The position numbers were made by a program, and so were the translations under genes. DNA of 64,000 nt from Oscillospiraceae bacterium. Its GTDB lineage: Bacteria; Bacillota; Clostridia; Oscillospirales; Ruminococcaceae. Positions 1 through 8,900 of this stretch are shown here, piece after piece (the first letter of the stretch is position 1; every line of letters begins with the position of its first letter). The stretch covers positions 53,603 to 117,602 of the forward strand of contig CAAGEZ010000029.1 in NCBI GenBank assembly GCA_900768995.1, read 5' to 3'. Below the pieces are notes generated by a model that was not told the origin of the DNA, did not search any database, and saw only the letters and a program-made list of their open reading frames with translations.

Positions 1-1731
1 CAGCTCGATGCTCTGAAGCGATGTGCAGTTTCTGAAAAGATAATCTTCAATGCTCAGTATGCCGTCGGGAATAACTATGCTCTTTATTGACGAACAGCCT
101 GAAAAAGCGCCCTTGCCAAGGTATGCATTTTCGGGCAGCTTCACAGCTTCAAGGCTTTCGCAGGAATCAAAGGCGTAGATATCTATCGTATCCACGCTGT
201 CGGGAATTTCAATGGCTGTAAGCTTTACGCAGCTCTTAAATGCTTCCTCGCCAATGGTGCCAAGCACACTGCCGTCCTCGAAATCCACATTCAAAAGGAA
301 TTTGCAGTCTGAAAATGCAAGATTTTCTATTGATACAACATTTTTCGGAATGGTTATACTTTTAAGTCCGCTGCCGCTGAATGCACCAACACCGATTTTT
401 TTAAGATTCTCAGGAATATCAATTCTTGTAAGAGCCGTACACCCATAAAAGGCGCCTTCGCCGATACTGCTCAGCTTACTGCCTGCCTCAAATGTCACAT
501 CTGAAAGAGCTGTGCAGCCGTTAAAAGCACCTTCACCTATATCTGTTACACTCTTGGAAATGTTTATGCTCTTAAGTCCGCTGTCGATAAATGCAAATGT
601 ATCGATCTTTGTGACATTTTCAGGAATATCAATGCTTGTAAGAGCTGTACAGTTATAAAAGGCAGCTTCGCCGATACTGTTCAGCTTACTGCCGGTCTCA
701 AAATTCACATTTGAAAGAGCCGCACAGTTTTGAAATGCATTATTTCCTATACTTTTTACATTTTTGTGAATGTTTATGCTTTGGATATTACTACAGTTAA
801 AAAAAGCCTTATTTCCGATGACGGTTATAAAGTCGGGAACGGTGACTGTTTCCCCGGGATTTTTCACACCGGTCAGCACCACATCATTGCCGTCAACTTT
901 ATATTCAAAAGACACAGCATTTGCCACAGCACTTGCGGGAATACTGCCGGCAAGGTCCTTGGGATATGCTATATATCCCTTGACGGAGCCGAGCCAGTCA
1001 TTGCCGAGAGTTTTTACACTGTTGGGGATAACAAGATTTTCGAGTTTCGGGCAGGCGTCAAAAGCATTGTCCCCGATAGATTCAAGCTTGCTTTTAAGAA
1101 CTTTAAATTCAACGCTTTTAAGATCATAACAGTCATCAAACGCGTAGCCCTTTATAGTCTGAACGCTGTCGGGAATTTTAATTTCCTCAATAGCACATGA
1201 ACAAAAAGCACGTGTATCGATAGTTTCAAGGCTGCTGTTGTCCGCAAAAACCACTTTCTGAACAGCACCCTTATAAGCAAAAGCATATGAACCTATTTTT
1301 CTGACACTGCTGCCTATCTCTATTGATACACCCGAATAAAAATTACAGTTGTTAAAACAATAATCAGGAACAGAAGTGATACCGTCTCCCATAATAATTT
1401 TATTAATTTTGTTCATTTGGTTTACATTGCCATTTATAAACCCACACAAACGCCCTGCATCAATATTTGAAATATAACCTTCCTTACCTGTAATCACAAG
1501 TCTGCCGTCATCATAGAGCGTAGCTACTACCCAATCCAAATTAGTATTGTTGTACACATCTCCGCAATTTGCCTCATTTACTATATTAGCCGCACTCACC
1601 GTCACAGCCGTACCAAATCCCGCTCTGTCAATGCCAAGCTCCTCGGCATATGCAAAGGACAGGGCAAGGCTCAATGCAGCCGCTGCCGCCGCAATGCTCC
1701 GTATCCTCTTTTTCACCCTTTTATTTTCCAT
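1..1731 (-). CDS. BspA-like leucine-rich repeat surface protein (partial, C-terminus beyond window)
   Basis: The minus strand is open from ATG at 1731 to the window edge (577 codons, no stop). The start has AAGGA about 8 nt upstream. The N-terminus (MENKRVKKR, then an Ala/Leu-rich stretch ending in FAYA) is a Sec signal peptide. After about residue 110 the chain is a run of about 23-residue repeats of the form IPxxVxxIGxxAFxxCxxLxxV, the LRR_5 (BspA/TpLRR) type. Known BspA-family proteins are exported and bind host proteins or other cells; the partner here cannot be told. The gene is oriented away from the ABC operon and has its own promoter. No anchor domain is visible because the C-terminus lies outside the window. 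Confidence 0.9.
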   Translation of the reverse strand, partial: MENKRVKKRIRSIAAAAAALSLALSFAYAEELGIDRAGFGTAVTVSAANIVNEANCGDVYNNTNLDWVVATLYDDGRLVITGKEGYISNIDAGRLCGFINGNVNQMNKINKIIMGDGITSVPDYCFNNCNFYSGVSIEIGSSVRKIGSYAFAYKGAVQKVVFADNSSLETIDTRAFCSCAIEEIKIPDSVQTIKGYAFDDCYDLKSVEFKVLKSKLESIGDNAFDACPKLENLVIPNSVKTLGNDWLGSVKGYIAYPKDLAGSIPASAVANAVSFEYKVDGNDVVLTGVKNPGETVTVPDFITVIGNKAFFNCSNIQSINIHKNVKSIGNNAFQNCAALSNVNFETGSKLNSIGEAAFYNCTALTSIDIPENVTKIDTFAFIDSGLKSINISKSVTDIGEGAFNGCTALSDVTFEAGSKLSSIGEGAFYGCTALTRIDIPENLKKIGVGAFSGSGLKSITIPKNVVSIENLAFSDCKFLLNVDFEDGSVLGTIGEEAFKSCVKLTAIEIPDSVDTIDIYAFDSCESLEAVKLPENAYLGKGAFSGCSSIKSIVIPDGILSIEDYLFRNCTSLQSIEL

Positions 1732-1786
1732 TATCTTATCATTCCTTTTGTAAATGTTATTTAAATATGTATAATCATTATTATTT

Positions 1787-1815
1787 ATCATAACACAAAG
1801 AAATGTAAATTGCAA
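1787..1815 (-). promoter_or_regulatory. Sigma-A promoter for the BspA-like gene
   Basis: On the minus strand TTGCAA (1810-1815) and TATGAT (1787-1792) are separated by 17 bp. They lie about 55 bp upstream of the start codon at 1731. Confidence 0.6.
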
Positions 1816-1845
1816 GGGATTTTTGAAAAATTATTACAATACATT

Positions 1846-1888
1846 TCAAAAAATCAAGCCGCTGCGTTTTCTGCAAACACAGCGGCTT
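1846..1888 (-). terminator. Rho-independent terminator of the ABC importer operon
   Basis: The arms AAGCCGCTG (1856-1864) and CAGCGGCTT (1880-1888) form a stem. Read on the minus strand, a T-rich tract follows (1848-1853). It lies just downstream of the ATPase stop codon at 1901. Confidence 0.8.
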
Positions 1889-1900
1889 ATTGATTCTCAT

Positions 1901-2701
1901 TTATCCTGCACTGTTTACCAGTGCAACGGGGATAATACTGCGGATACTTTTGTCACGGTAGCTTACCTCGTCAACGATAACGTCCACATCAAAGGAGCGG
2001 GAGATTTTTTTCTCGGTGAGTATCTCCTCTGCTCTGCCGTAGAATATCTCGCCCTTTCGGTTCATCATAAATGCGTCATCGGCAGTCCTCATAGCGTTTG
2101 TGGGGTAATGGGTGTTCATTATGGCGCTTATGCCGTCCTCGTGGGAAAGCTTTTCTATCATATTGAGCACAAGTATCTGATTGTGGAAGTCAAGTCCCGT
2201 TTCAGGCTCATCAAGGATAATGAGCTTCGGCTCGTTTATGAGTGCCTTTGCAATGAGCACCATTTGCAGCTCTCCGCCGCTCATACGGTTGCAGTCCTTT
2301 TTGGCAAGACGGGTTATGCCTACCTTTTCCATCATCTGCTCCGCCATTTCCGTTTCAGCCTTTCCCGGCTGGGAAAATGTGCCCATATGTGAGCATCTTC
2401 CCATCATCACCATTTCAAGCCCTGTGTAGGAAAACGCAAAGCCGTGGGACTGGGGAATGTAGGAAATAGTGCTCCATATCTTTTTCTGCGGCAGCTCAGC
2501 AAGCTTTTTTCCGCAAAGGAGAGTTTCGCCGCTCCGCCACTGCCTGAGACCTATCATACACTTTAGCAGAGTGGTCTTGCCGATACCGTTGGGACCGAGA
2601 ATGGCAAGTATTTTGCCCTCTTCAAGTGAAATGTTGATGTTTTTAAGTATCTCAGGCTGTTTGGGATATCCGAAGCAGCCATTTTTTACTTCAAGTATCA
2701 T
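1901..2701 (-). CDS. Iron/siderophore-type ABC transporter, ATP-binding protein (FecE/FepC family)
   Basis: This 266-residue protein is the ATPase of a class II (BtuCD/FecCDE-like) importer that drives uptake of iron-siderophore, heme or a corrinoid across the membrane. Visible motifs in order are Walker A GPNGIGKTT (about residue 36), signature MSGGE (about 140), Walker B LIILDEPE (about 160) and the H-loop histidine in NTHYPT (about 196). Length is normal for the family. The gene overlaps the upstream permease by 4 bp (ATGA), so the two are translationally coupled. It is the last gene of a three-gene operon ending at the hairpin near 1870. The substrate cannot be read from the ATPase; iron is favoured by family and by the shared operator with a metal transporter. 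Confidence 0.92.
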   Translation of the reverse strand: MILEVKNGCFGYPKQPEILKNINISLEEGKILAILGPNGIGKTTLLKCMIGLRQWRSGETLLCGKKLAELPQKKIWSTISYIPQSHGFAFSYTGLEMVMMGRCSHMGTFSQPGKAETEMAEQMMEKVGITRLAKKDCNRMSGGELQMVLIAKALINEPKLIILDEPETGLDFHNQILVLNMIEKLSHEDGISAIMNTHYPTNAMRTADDAFMMNRKGEIFYGRAEEILTEKKISRSFDVDVIVDEVSYRDKSIRSIIPVALVNSAG

Positions 2702-3723
2702 CGCAGATTGCTCCTGTTCTTTCTGAGAAGTGATATGAATACGGGTGCGCCGATTATGGCTGTGAGTATGGAGAGGGGCAGCTCAATGGCGCTGATTGTT
2801 CTTGAAAGAGTGTCTATCAGTATCATAAAAGCCGCTCCGAGACTTATGCAAAGGGGGATAACATAGCGGTTGTTGCTGCCCACGATAAGCCTTGCGCTGT
2901 GGGGTATGAGCAGACCTATCCAGCCTACCTGACCGCACATTGATACCACCGAGGCGGTTATTACCGTTGATGCAACGATGAAAACAAGTCTTATCTTTTT
3001 GATGTCGATACCGCTTGAACGTGCCTCGTCCTCACTGAGTGAGAGGATATTCAGCTTCCACCTGAGCAGGTATATGACGATTATCCCTGCGATTATAAGA
3101 GGACAGCCCACGATTATCCTGCTGTATGATGCGCTTGTGAAGCTTCCCATAAGCCAGTAGGTTATCTGGGGCAGCTTGCTCTGAGGGTCGGCGGTGTATT
3201 TGAGGAGCGAGCCCAGGGCATTGAACAGCGAGGAAATTATCGTTCCCGCAAGAACGAGAAATACCATTGAGCCGCTCTCGTTATCCCCCGCCACCTTTAT
3301 TGTGACCCAGACCGCAGCAAGTCCGAAAACAAGGGCTATAAGCTGAGTTTCAAGCATTGACCTTGAAAGGATTATGGCGAGTATGGCTCCCACAGAGGTT
3401 CCGCTTGCAACGCCGAGGATATCGGGTGTGGCAAGGGGATTTGAGAAAAGGCACTGAAAGCTTGCGCCTGCACAGGAAAGTCCTGCGCCCACGATTATCG
3501 CCATAATGACTCTCGGGAGACGGAGATTTACCACGATGGAATAGTTCTGTGCATTATCCGAATCGCCTGTGAATATCGCCGCAATCGATGCCACAACATC
3601 TTTTACGGGCACATTCATTCGTCCGAGACAAAGGCACACAAGTCCTATAACCGGCGGCAGCAGTATCATTATTACCACCGCCTGAACGGTAAATCTCCCG
3701 TTTTTTATCCAGAAATTATTCAT
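2698..3723 (-). CDS. FecCD-family ABC transporter permease
   Basis: This is a 341-residue polytopic membrane protein with the features of FecCD/BtuC permeases: about ten hydrophobic segments, the early LRLPRVIMAIIVGAGLSCAG motif (about residues 68-87) and the conserved GxxxFxxLxxNPLAxPDILG region (about 88-103). It would form the homodimeric channel for an iron-siderophore, heme or corrinoid substrate. It overlaps the binding-protein gene upstream by one base and the ATPase downstream by 4 bp, so all three subunits are made from one transcript. Confidence 0.93.
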   Translation of the reverse strand: MNNFWIKNGRFTVQAVVIMILLPPVIGLVCLCLGRMNVPVKDVVASIAAIFTGDSDNAQNYSIVVNLRLPRVIMAIIVGAGLSCAGASFQCLFSNPLATPDILGVASGTSVGAILAIILSRSMLETQLIALVFGLAAVWVTIKVAGDNESGSMVFLVLAGTIISSLFNALGSLLKYTADPQSKLPQITYWLMGSFTSASYSRIIVGCPLIIAGIIVIYLLRWKLNILSLSEDEARSSGIDIKKIRLVFIVASTVITASVVSMCGQVGWIGLLIPHSARLIVGSNNRYVIPLCISLGAAFMILIDTLSRTISAIELPLSILTAIIGAPVFISLLRKNRSNLR

Positions 3724-4937
3724 CAGTATGAAAGCATCTCTGCCATATCCGCATCAGTCACATCATAGCCGTACCACTGCTTGTAATAGTCTTTGATAGT
3801 GCCCTCAAGGGGATAATCGGCAAATTCATCGGGATATGCATTGCAAGCCATCCACGCATATACGAGAGGTGCATCGGGGTTGGGAGTGTACCAGTTCCAC
3901 ATACCGAGAGTTGTGTCGTAAACTCTGCCGTTCTTTACGGCGCTCATAGATGTAAGGTCAAGTCCCTCGACCTGATTGTTCACAACATCTTCCTTGCTGT
4001 AGGGGAAAAGTCCGGGGCCGCCGAGGTAAAGGATATCGGTGTCCCATTCAAATATCTGCTCAACGTTTACCTGAGCATTTGCCATAAGACCTGCTTCGGC
4101 AGCGGGATTTTTAAGTCCCAGTCTGTCAAGCCAGTATGAACCGAAGAAGTTGCCGCCTGCAACGCTGGGAACACCGTTTGCATACATTGCAAGGATAGTT
4201 GCGGAGGGGCGGTTCTCCTTAGGGATATCGGCAATTCTTGTTTCAACATCGGCGATGATGTCCTCGCCTGCGGAGATAAATCCGTCCATTTTTCCGTCCT
4301 CGCCGAACACATCTTCAAGGAGACGGAGCCACTGGGTGTATCTTACGGGAGGGTCGGCAGGACCTGCAACATCATTGCCCACTGTTGCAAAACCAACAGC
4401 GGGAATGCCGCTCTGCTCGAAAATCTCCTGATGGGCTGTGTTGCCTGCATTGTAGAGGATAACATCGGGCTCAAGCTTCATTATTTCCTCAATGTTAAGG
4501 TCGGACTGAGCATAAACGGTGTCCGCAGTTTCCATAAGCTCAGGGGCGATATCCTTGAGAACAGTCTTGGAAATAGTGTCCTTGAATGCGCCGCAGAAGC
4601 CTACGATATGGGGAGCTTCACCGCCGAAATATGCGGTGTAGGTGGAGAGAATGGGAATCTGGTCGATGACAACTCTTGTAACGTTATCGGGGACTTCAAC
4701 CTCTCTGCCTGCGTGGTCGATGACGGTGTGAGTGCCCTCGGAAGCTTCAGCTGCGGTCTCCTCAGATGCTGTATCGCTTTCGGACTGAGCCTCCGACGCT
4801 GTTTCCTGTGCAGATTCGCTCACATCGGCAGAAGTCTGATCGGTGCTGTTATCAGCTGCGCCGCAGCCTGCCATAGATGCAGCCATAATCGCCGCAGTGA
4901 GAAGAGAAAATATCCTTATCCTTTTTTTCATAAACAT
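3723..4937 (-). CDS. Iron-type ABC transporter substrate-binding lipoprotein (PBP2_TroA-like, PF01497)
   Basis: This 404-residue protein begins with a lipoprotein signal (MKKRIRIFSLL, lipobox MAGC near residue 26). An acidic Ser/Glu/Ala-rich linker to about residue 65 follows, then a periplasmic-binding-protein fold (HTVIDHAGREVEVPDNVTRV, later NIEEIMKLEPDVIL). That is typical of siderophore, heme or cobalamin binding proteins anchored on the outer face of the Gram-positive membrane. Two ATGs compete: 4937 and 4931. An AAGGAAAGG stretch serves either. It is the first gene of the importer operon, behind a control region rich in palindromes (4973-5078). Confidence 0.9.
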   Translation of the reverse strand: MFMKKRIRIFSLLTAAIMAASMAGCGAADNSTDQTSADVSESAQETASEAQSESDTASEETAAEASEGTHTVIDHAGREVEVPDNVTRVVIDQIPILSTYTAYFGGEAPHIVGFCGAFKDTISKTVLKDIAPELMETADTVYAQSDLNIEEIMKLEPDVILYNAGNTAHQEIFEQSGIPAVGFATVGNDVAGPADPPVRYTQWLRLLEDVFGEDGKMDGFISAGEDIIADVETRIADIPKENRPSATILAMYANGVPSVAGGNFFGSYWLDRLGLKNPAAEAGLMANAQVNVEQIFEWDTDILYLGGPGLFPYSKEDVVNNQVEGLDLTSMSAVKNGRVYDTTLGMWNWYTPNPDAPLVYAWMACNAYPDEFADYPLEGTIKDYYKQWYGYDVTDADMAEMLSY

Positions 4938-4972
4938 AACCTTTCCTTTTTTGCTTGGTTTCTACGTACAGA

Positions 4973-4987
4973 TTAGCAACAGCTAAC
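4973..4987. promoter_or_regulatory. Operator-like palindrome TTAGC-N4-GCTAA (site 1)
   Basis: The sequence is TTAGCAACAGCTAAC. It covers the predicted transcription start of the ABC operon. See the matching sites at 5006, 5886, 5905 and 13219. Confidence 0.6.
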
Positions 4988-4990
4988 CAA

Positions 4991-5019
4991 ATTGTATTAT
5001 TTATATTAGCATATGCTAA
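4991..5019 (-). promoter_or_regulatory. Promoter of the iron-type ABC operon
   Basis: On the minus strand TTAGCA (5014-5019) and TACAAT (4991-4996) are 17 bp apart. The -35 box is part of the palindrome TTAGCATATGCTAA, and a second palindrome covers the predicted start point near 4984. This arrangement suits repression at the core promoter. Confidence 0.55.
5006..5019. promoter_or_regulatory. Operator-like palindrome TTAGCATATGCTAA (site 2)
   Basis: This perfect 14-bp palindrome overlaps the -35 box of the ABC operon. It is identical to the site in front of the ZIP transporter at 13219-13232. Confidence 0.7.
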
Positions 5020-5030
5020 CGCAAATGTCT

Positions 5031-5078
5031 GTTGCCGTGGCAACAGATTGCCGTGGCAACAAATTGTTGTGGCAACAA
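5031..5078. promoter_or_regulatory. Cluster of GTTGCYRTGGCAAC-type Crp/Fnr-like boxes
   Basis: Three imperfect palindromes lie in a row: GTTGCCGTGGCAAC (5031-5044), TTGCCGTGGCAA (5048-5059) and TTGTTGTGGCAACAA (5064-5078). A partial fourth (TTGTTGTAAC) follows. Centres are 16-17 bp apart, the first about 53 bp upstream of the predicted start of the ABC operon. That is where an activator would sit. The Crp/Fnr gene lies immediately upstream. Confidence 0.6.
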
Positions 5079-5101
5079 ATTGTTGTAACCGCAAAAACGT
5101 A

Positions 5102-5797
5102 TCAATCAAACAAAAAGGCTTTATCCATGACCAGCACTCCCCCGCTGACGAGCCGAATTATTCTCTCGTCCTGCATTCTTCCAAGCTCTCTCGACAAAGC
5201 ACTCCTGTCCACGCAGAGATATTCCGCAAGCTCATTTCTGTTGTACGGTACGGCAATAACGCCGCTTTCTGTTATGGGGCAGGTCTGGAGATATACCTTT
5301 ATCCTGTCTCTGAGCCGCTTCTGAACCAAGATCCTGAGCTTTTCATTTGTTCGGATATTCTTCTCGGCAACCTCTCTCAGAAGATTTACAGCCACTCTTT
5401 TCTTAAATCGGCAGGAAACTGTTTCCTCAGCAAACAGCGCCGAAAGGTCGAGAAAAAGAACGGAGCAGTCGGACAGCGCCCATATCTGTGAAAAGTTCTC
5501 GGGCTTTTCTGCGCAGGCTGTGTCCTCGTTGAACATCTCCCCCGACGTGTAGTGGGCAATGCTCATCTGAGCGCCGCTTTCACTGTGAAGGATAAGCTTC
5601 ACCCTGCCGCTTATGACAATGCCCGCAAGTCTGTCATCTCCCGGCTTTCGTATCATTTCATTTTTCTGATAACGGACAAATCTTGCATTTAAGCATCTGA
5701 GCACATCTCTGTATTTATCCTCAGGAATATCTCTGAAACAGCCGCATTTGTTCAGCACAGGCACTATCTGCTTCATTACTATCTCATCTCTGCTCAT
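5102..5797 (-). CDS. Crp/Fnr-family transcriptional regulator
   Basis: This 231-residue protein has an N-terminal cyclic-nucleotide-binding-like beta-roll (about residues 20-130, with GIVISGRVKLILHSESGAQ), a long dimerisation helix, and a C-terminal winged helix (about 175-225). The recognition helix reads CVDRSALSRELGRM. Cysteines at the N-terminus (KCGCF) and elsewhere leave open a redox or iron-sulfur sensing role, but the FNR four-cysteine pattern is not evident. ATG at 5797 is chosen because GAGGAG lies 5 nt upstream; a longer in-frame start at 5824 has none. The gene precedes the iron-type ABC operon on the same strand. Similar palindromes flank it on both sides, which suggests autoregulation and control of the importer. 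Confidence 0.88.
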   Translation of the reverse strand: MSRDEIVMKQIVPVLNKCGCFRDIPEDKYRDVLRCLNARFVRYQKNEMIRKPGDDRLAGIVISGRVKLILHSESGAQMSIAHYTSGEMFNEDTACAEKPENFSQIWALSDCSVLFLDLSALFAEETVSCRFKKRVAVNLLREVAEKNIRTNEKLRILVQKRLRDRIKVYLQTCPITESGVIAVPYNRNELAEYLCVDRSALSRELGRMQDERIIRLVSGGVLVMDKAFLFD

Positions 5798-5830
5798 TTT
5801 TTCTCCTCGTATTTTTGTTGCCACAGCATT

Positions 5831-5858
5831 GTTGCTATGGCATTGTTGCTATGGCAAC
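5831..5858. promoter_or_regulatory. Crp/Fnr-like boxes upstream of the regulator gene
   Basis: GTTGCTATGGCA (5831-5842) and GTTGCTATGGCAAC (5845-5858) repeat the palindrome found at 5031-5078. A third partial copy (GTTGCCACA) begins at 5818. They lie between the divergent regulator and BadF genes. Confidence 0.55.
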
Positions 5859-5885
5859 TGACAACTTATGTATATGTATATATAA

Positions 5886-5918
5886 TTAGCTTTAGCTAAT
5901 ATCATTAGTGTCAGCTAA
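5886..5918. promoter_or_regulatory. Two TTAGC-N4-GCTAA-type operators before the BadF gene (sites 3 and 4)
   Basis: TTAGCTTTAGCTAA (5886-5899) matches the palindrome exactly in both arms. TTAGTGTCAGCTAA (5905-5918) has one mismatch. Centres are 19 bp apart. They lie 60-90 bp upstream of the start at 5978 and could serve both divergent genes. Confidence 0.6.
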
Positions 5919-5977
5919 CATTATAGCACATTTAAATTTATTTTTCAATACCTAAATTATTAAGGAGCAATAGACTG

Positions 5978-8900
5978 ATGAAAAAGATCGGCATAGACTG
6001 CGGAGCTTCAACGATAAAGCTTGTCTGTACGGAAGATGAAAAGGTAATATACACGAATGCACGGGAGCATTTCGGCTCGCCGTTCAGGGCACTGGGAGCA
6101 ATGGTCGGGGAATTTTCAGACACTCACCCCGAATGTGCAGACGCCCCCACAGCACTGTGCGGAAGCTGTGTACCCGACATAGTGAACAAGGACTGCATCA
6201 TTTCCGATATTCCCGCAATAACCGAGGGCGCAAAGCTGCTCTGCCCCGAAGCGATGTCCCTTATCGACATCGGCAGCCGCAGTGCAAGATATATTGTGCG
6301 AACAGGCGACACCACTCCCCCGCTTTTTTCCGTAAACGAACAGTGCGCAGGGGGCACGGGTTCATTTTTTGAAAATCAGATGTCCCGTCTTGAAATGAAG
6401 ATAGAGGATTATTCGGAGATAGTTTCCAAGGCTGTAAATATCCCACGAATATCGGGCAGATGTGCGGTTTTTGCAAAAACTGATATCATTCACCGCCAGC
6501 AGGAGGGCTCGGATATCAGCGATATTCTCCTTGGGCTGTGCTATGCCATGATAAAGAATTTCAAGGCGGTCATAGTCAAAAATCTCCCCGTAAAAAAGCC
6601 CCTTATGCTCTGTGGCGGAACTGCGCTGAACATTGGCGTTATAAAAGCGGTAAAGGACGTTTTCGAGCTGTCGGACAGCGAGCTTATTATCCCCGAACAT
6701 TTCAGATATGCGTCCGCTTTGGGTGCGGCATCAAAGGCTGGAGCTTCACTCACACTTAATGAGATGAAAAAGCTTCTTGACACCACGGCATCAGGGAACA
6801 ACATCTCACGTCTCGCTCCATTTGACCTTTCAGAAAATGTGCATATGACCGACCCGGAATGTGACGGCGTTCTCACTGATGAGGGCGCATATCTTGGCAT
6901 AGACATCGGCTCCACAAGCACCGATCTTGTTCTTGCCGACAAAAACGGAAAGCTCATCGACTATCAGTATCTGAGAACATCGGGCAATGCCGAAAATGCG
7001 GTCAAAGCGGGATTTAAGAGCATTAAGGAGCGCTTCGGGGGCATTAAGATCGCAGGTGTTGGCGTAACGGGTTCGGGACGTGAGCGCATAGGACGGCTCA
7101 TCGGCGCAGACTGCATTAAGGACGAGATAACCGCACAGGCAAGGGCAGCTGCGATAATATGCCCCGAAGCGGACACGGTTTTCGAGATAGGCGGTCAGGA
7201 CTCCAAATTCATTGCTCTGAAAAACGGCGATGTGACGGATTTCCGAATGAATAAAATTTGTTCGGCGGGCACAGGATCTCTTGCGGAAGAGCAGGCCGCA
7301 AGACTTGGGCTCACTCTCAAAGATTTCGGTGAAACAGCCCTTACATCTTCCGCTCCCGCAGACCTTGGGGAAAGATGCACCGTGTTTATCGAATCGGCTG
7401 TTGCGGCAGCAGCGGCGGAGGGCGTTCCTATGGCAGATATTACTGCGGGAATATGCTATGCCATCGTCAAGAATTATATGCACAAGGTGGCGCAGCAAAG
7501 CCTTATCGGGGAGCACATCGTTTTACAGGGCGGCGTTGCATATAACCCTGCAATAGTTGCGGCATTCAAAACATATTTCGGCAAAAAGCTCACCGTGTCG
7601 CCCTATTTTGCCATAAGCGGAGCATACGGTGCGGCGGTGCTGGCGGTTGAAAATATGAACGGCAGGGCATCTCGGTTCAAGGGCTTTGATATTGACAATA
7701 ATACTGCCGTAAATGCCGAAAGCGGCTGTATCTTCGAAAACAAGGAATTTTACGACCGTTCCCTTGCGGCTCTCACGGCAGGCTGTGACGGAAAGCTTGA
7801 CCCCAAAAAGAAAACCGTGGGCGTTCCCCTTGTACTCGTTATACACAAGCTTTTCCCGATGATAAATGCATATTTCAAGGCACTTGGACTGAATGTGCTC
7901 CTCTCCTCCCCCACAAACGAGCACACCATCGAACTTGCACAGCAATACGCTCAGGGCGAGGTATGCTACCCCGTGAAGCTCATTTACGGGCATATGCAGG
8001 AGCTTGCGGAAAAGAATGCAGATTACATCTTTATGCCTTCTATCCACACAATGAAACACGAAAAATCGGGAGTTAAGCACAATTACGGCTGCGTTTATAT
8101 GCAAACAGCGGGACGGCTGGTTGCGAAAAACCTCAGGCTTGAAGAGCGTGGCATAAAGCTCCTCTCACCAGTGTTTGACCTTGATTTCGGCAAAAAGGCA
8201 ATGGCTTCAGCAATGGTGCAGACTGGCACAGAGCTTGGCTTTGCCCCTCCGAAATGTATGGCGGCACTTCTGACAGGCTCGGCGGCGATGAAGAAATACA
8301 CCGACACTATGGAGGCTATGGGCAGGGAGCTTCTTGACAGTTTAAGACCCAATGAAAAGGTGCTTGTGCTCATAACAAGGCCCTATGATATGTCAGACCC
8401 TGTGCTCAATATGCAGATACCGAAGCTGCTCCTTGAACGTGGCTGCAAGCTCATAAATCTTGAGCATCTCCCGGGGCACAGCATTGATATTTCCGACGAA
8501 TACCCCAACATCTACTGGCCTTTTGGTCAGCATATACTGTCGGGGGCAAAGCTAATAAAAAATCACCCCAACCTTTATGCAGTCTATCTCACAAATCACG
8601 GCTGCGGTCCCGACACGATGCTTTCACATCTGTTCAGACGTGAAATGGGAGGCAAGCCATATTTGCAGATAGAGGTGGACGAGCATTACTCCCCTGTTGG
8701 CGTTATAACGAGAATTGAGGCCTTTTTAAACAGCCTTGAACATCATAAGACCGTTTCCGCAGGCAGTGCAATTGACATAAAGAATGTTTCAGTAAGGCAT
8801 TATGACGTAAAGCATCTTGACACCGACACCGCTCCCGTTTATATCCCCTATCTCGGACTTTATTCGGCAATGGCGGCGGATTATATCAGAAGCGAATACG

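Noticed and set aside
5031..5090. CRISPR-like repeats in the ABC control region
   Set aside because: Palindromes are 12-15 bp with 1-5 bp gaps; no spacers. They are regulator boxes.
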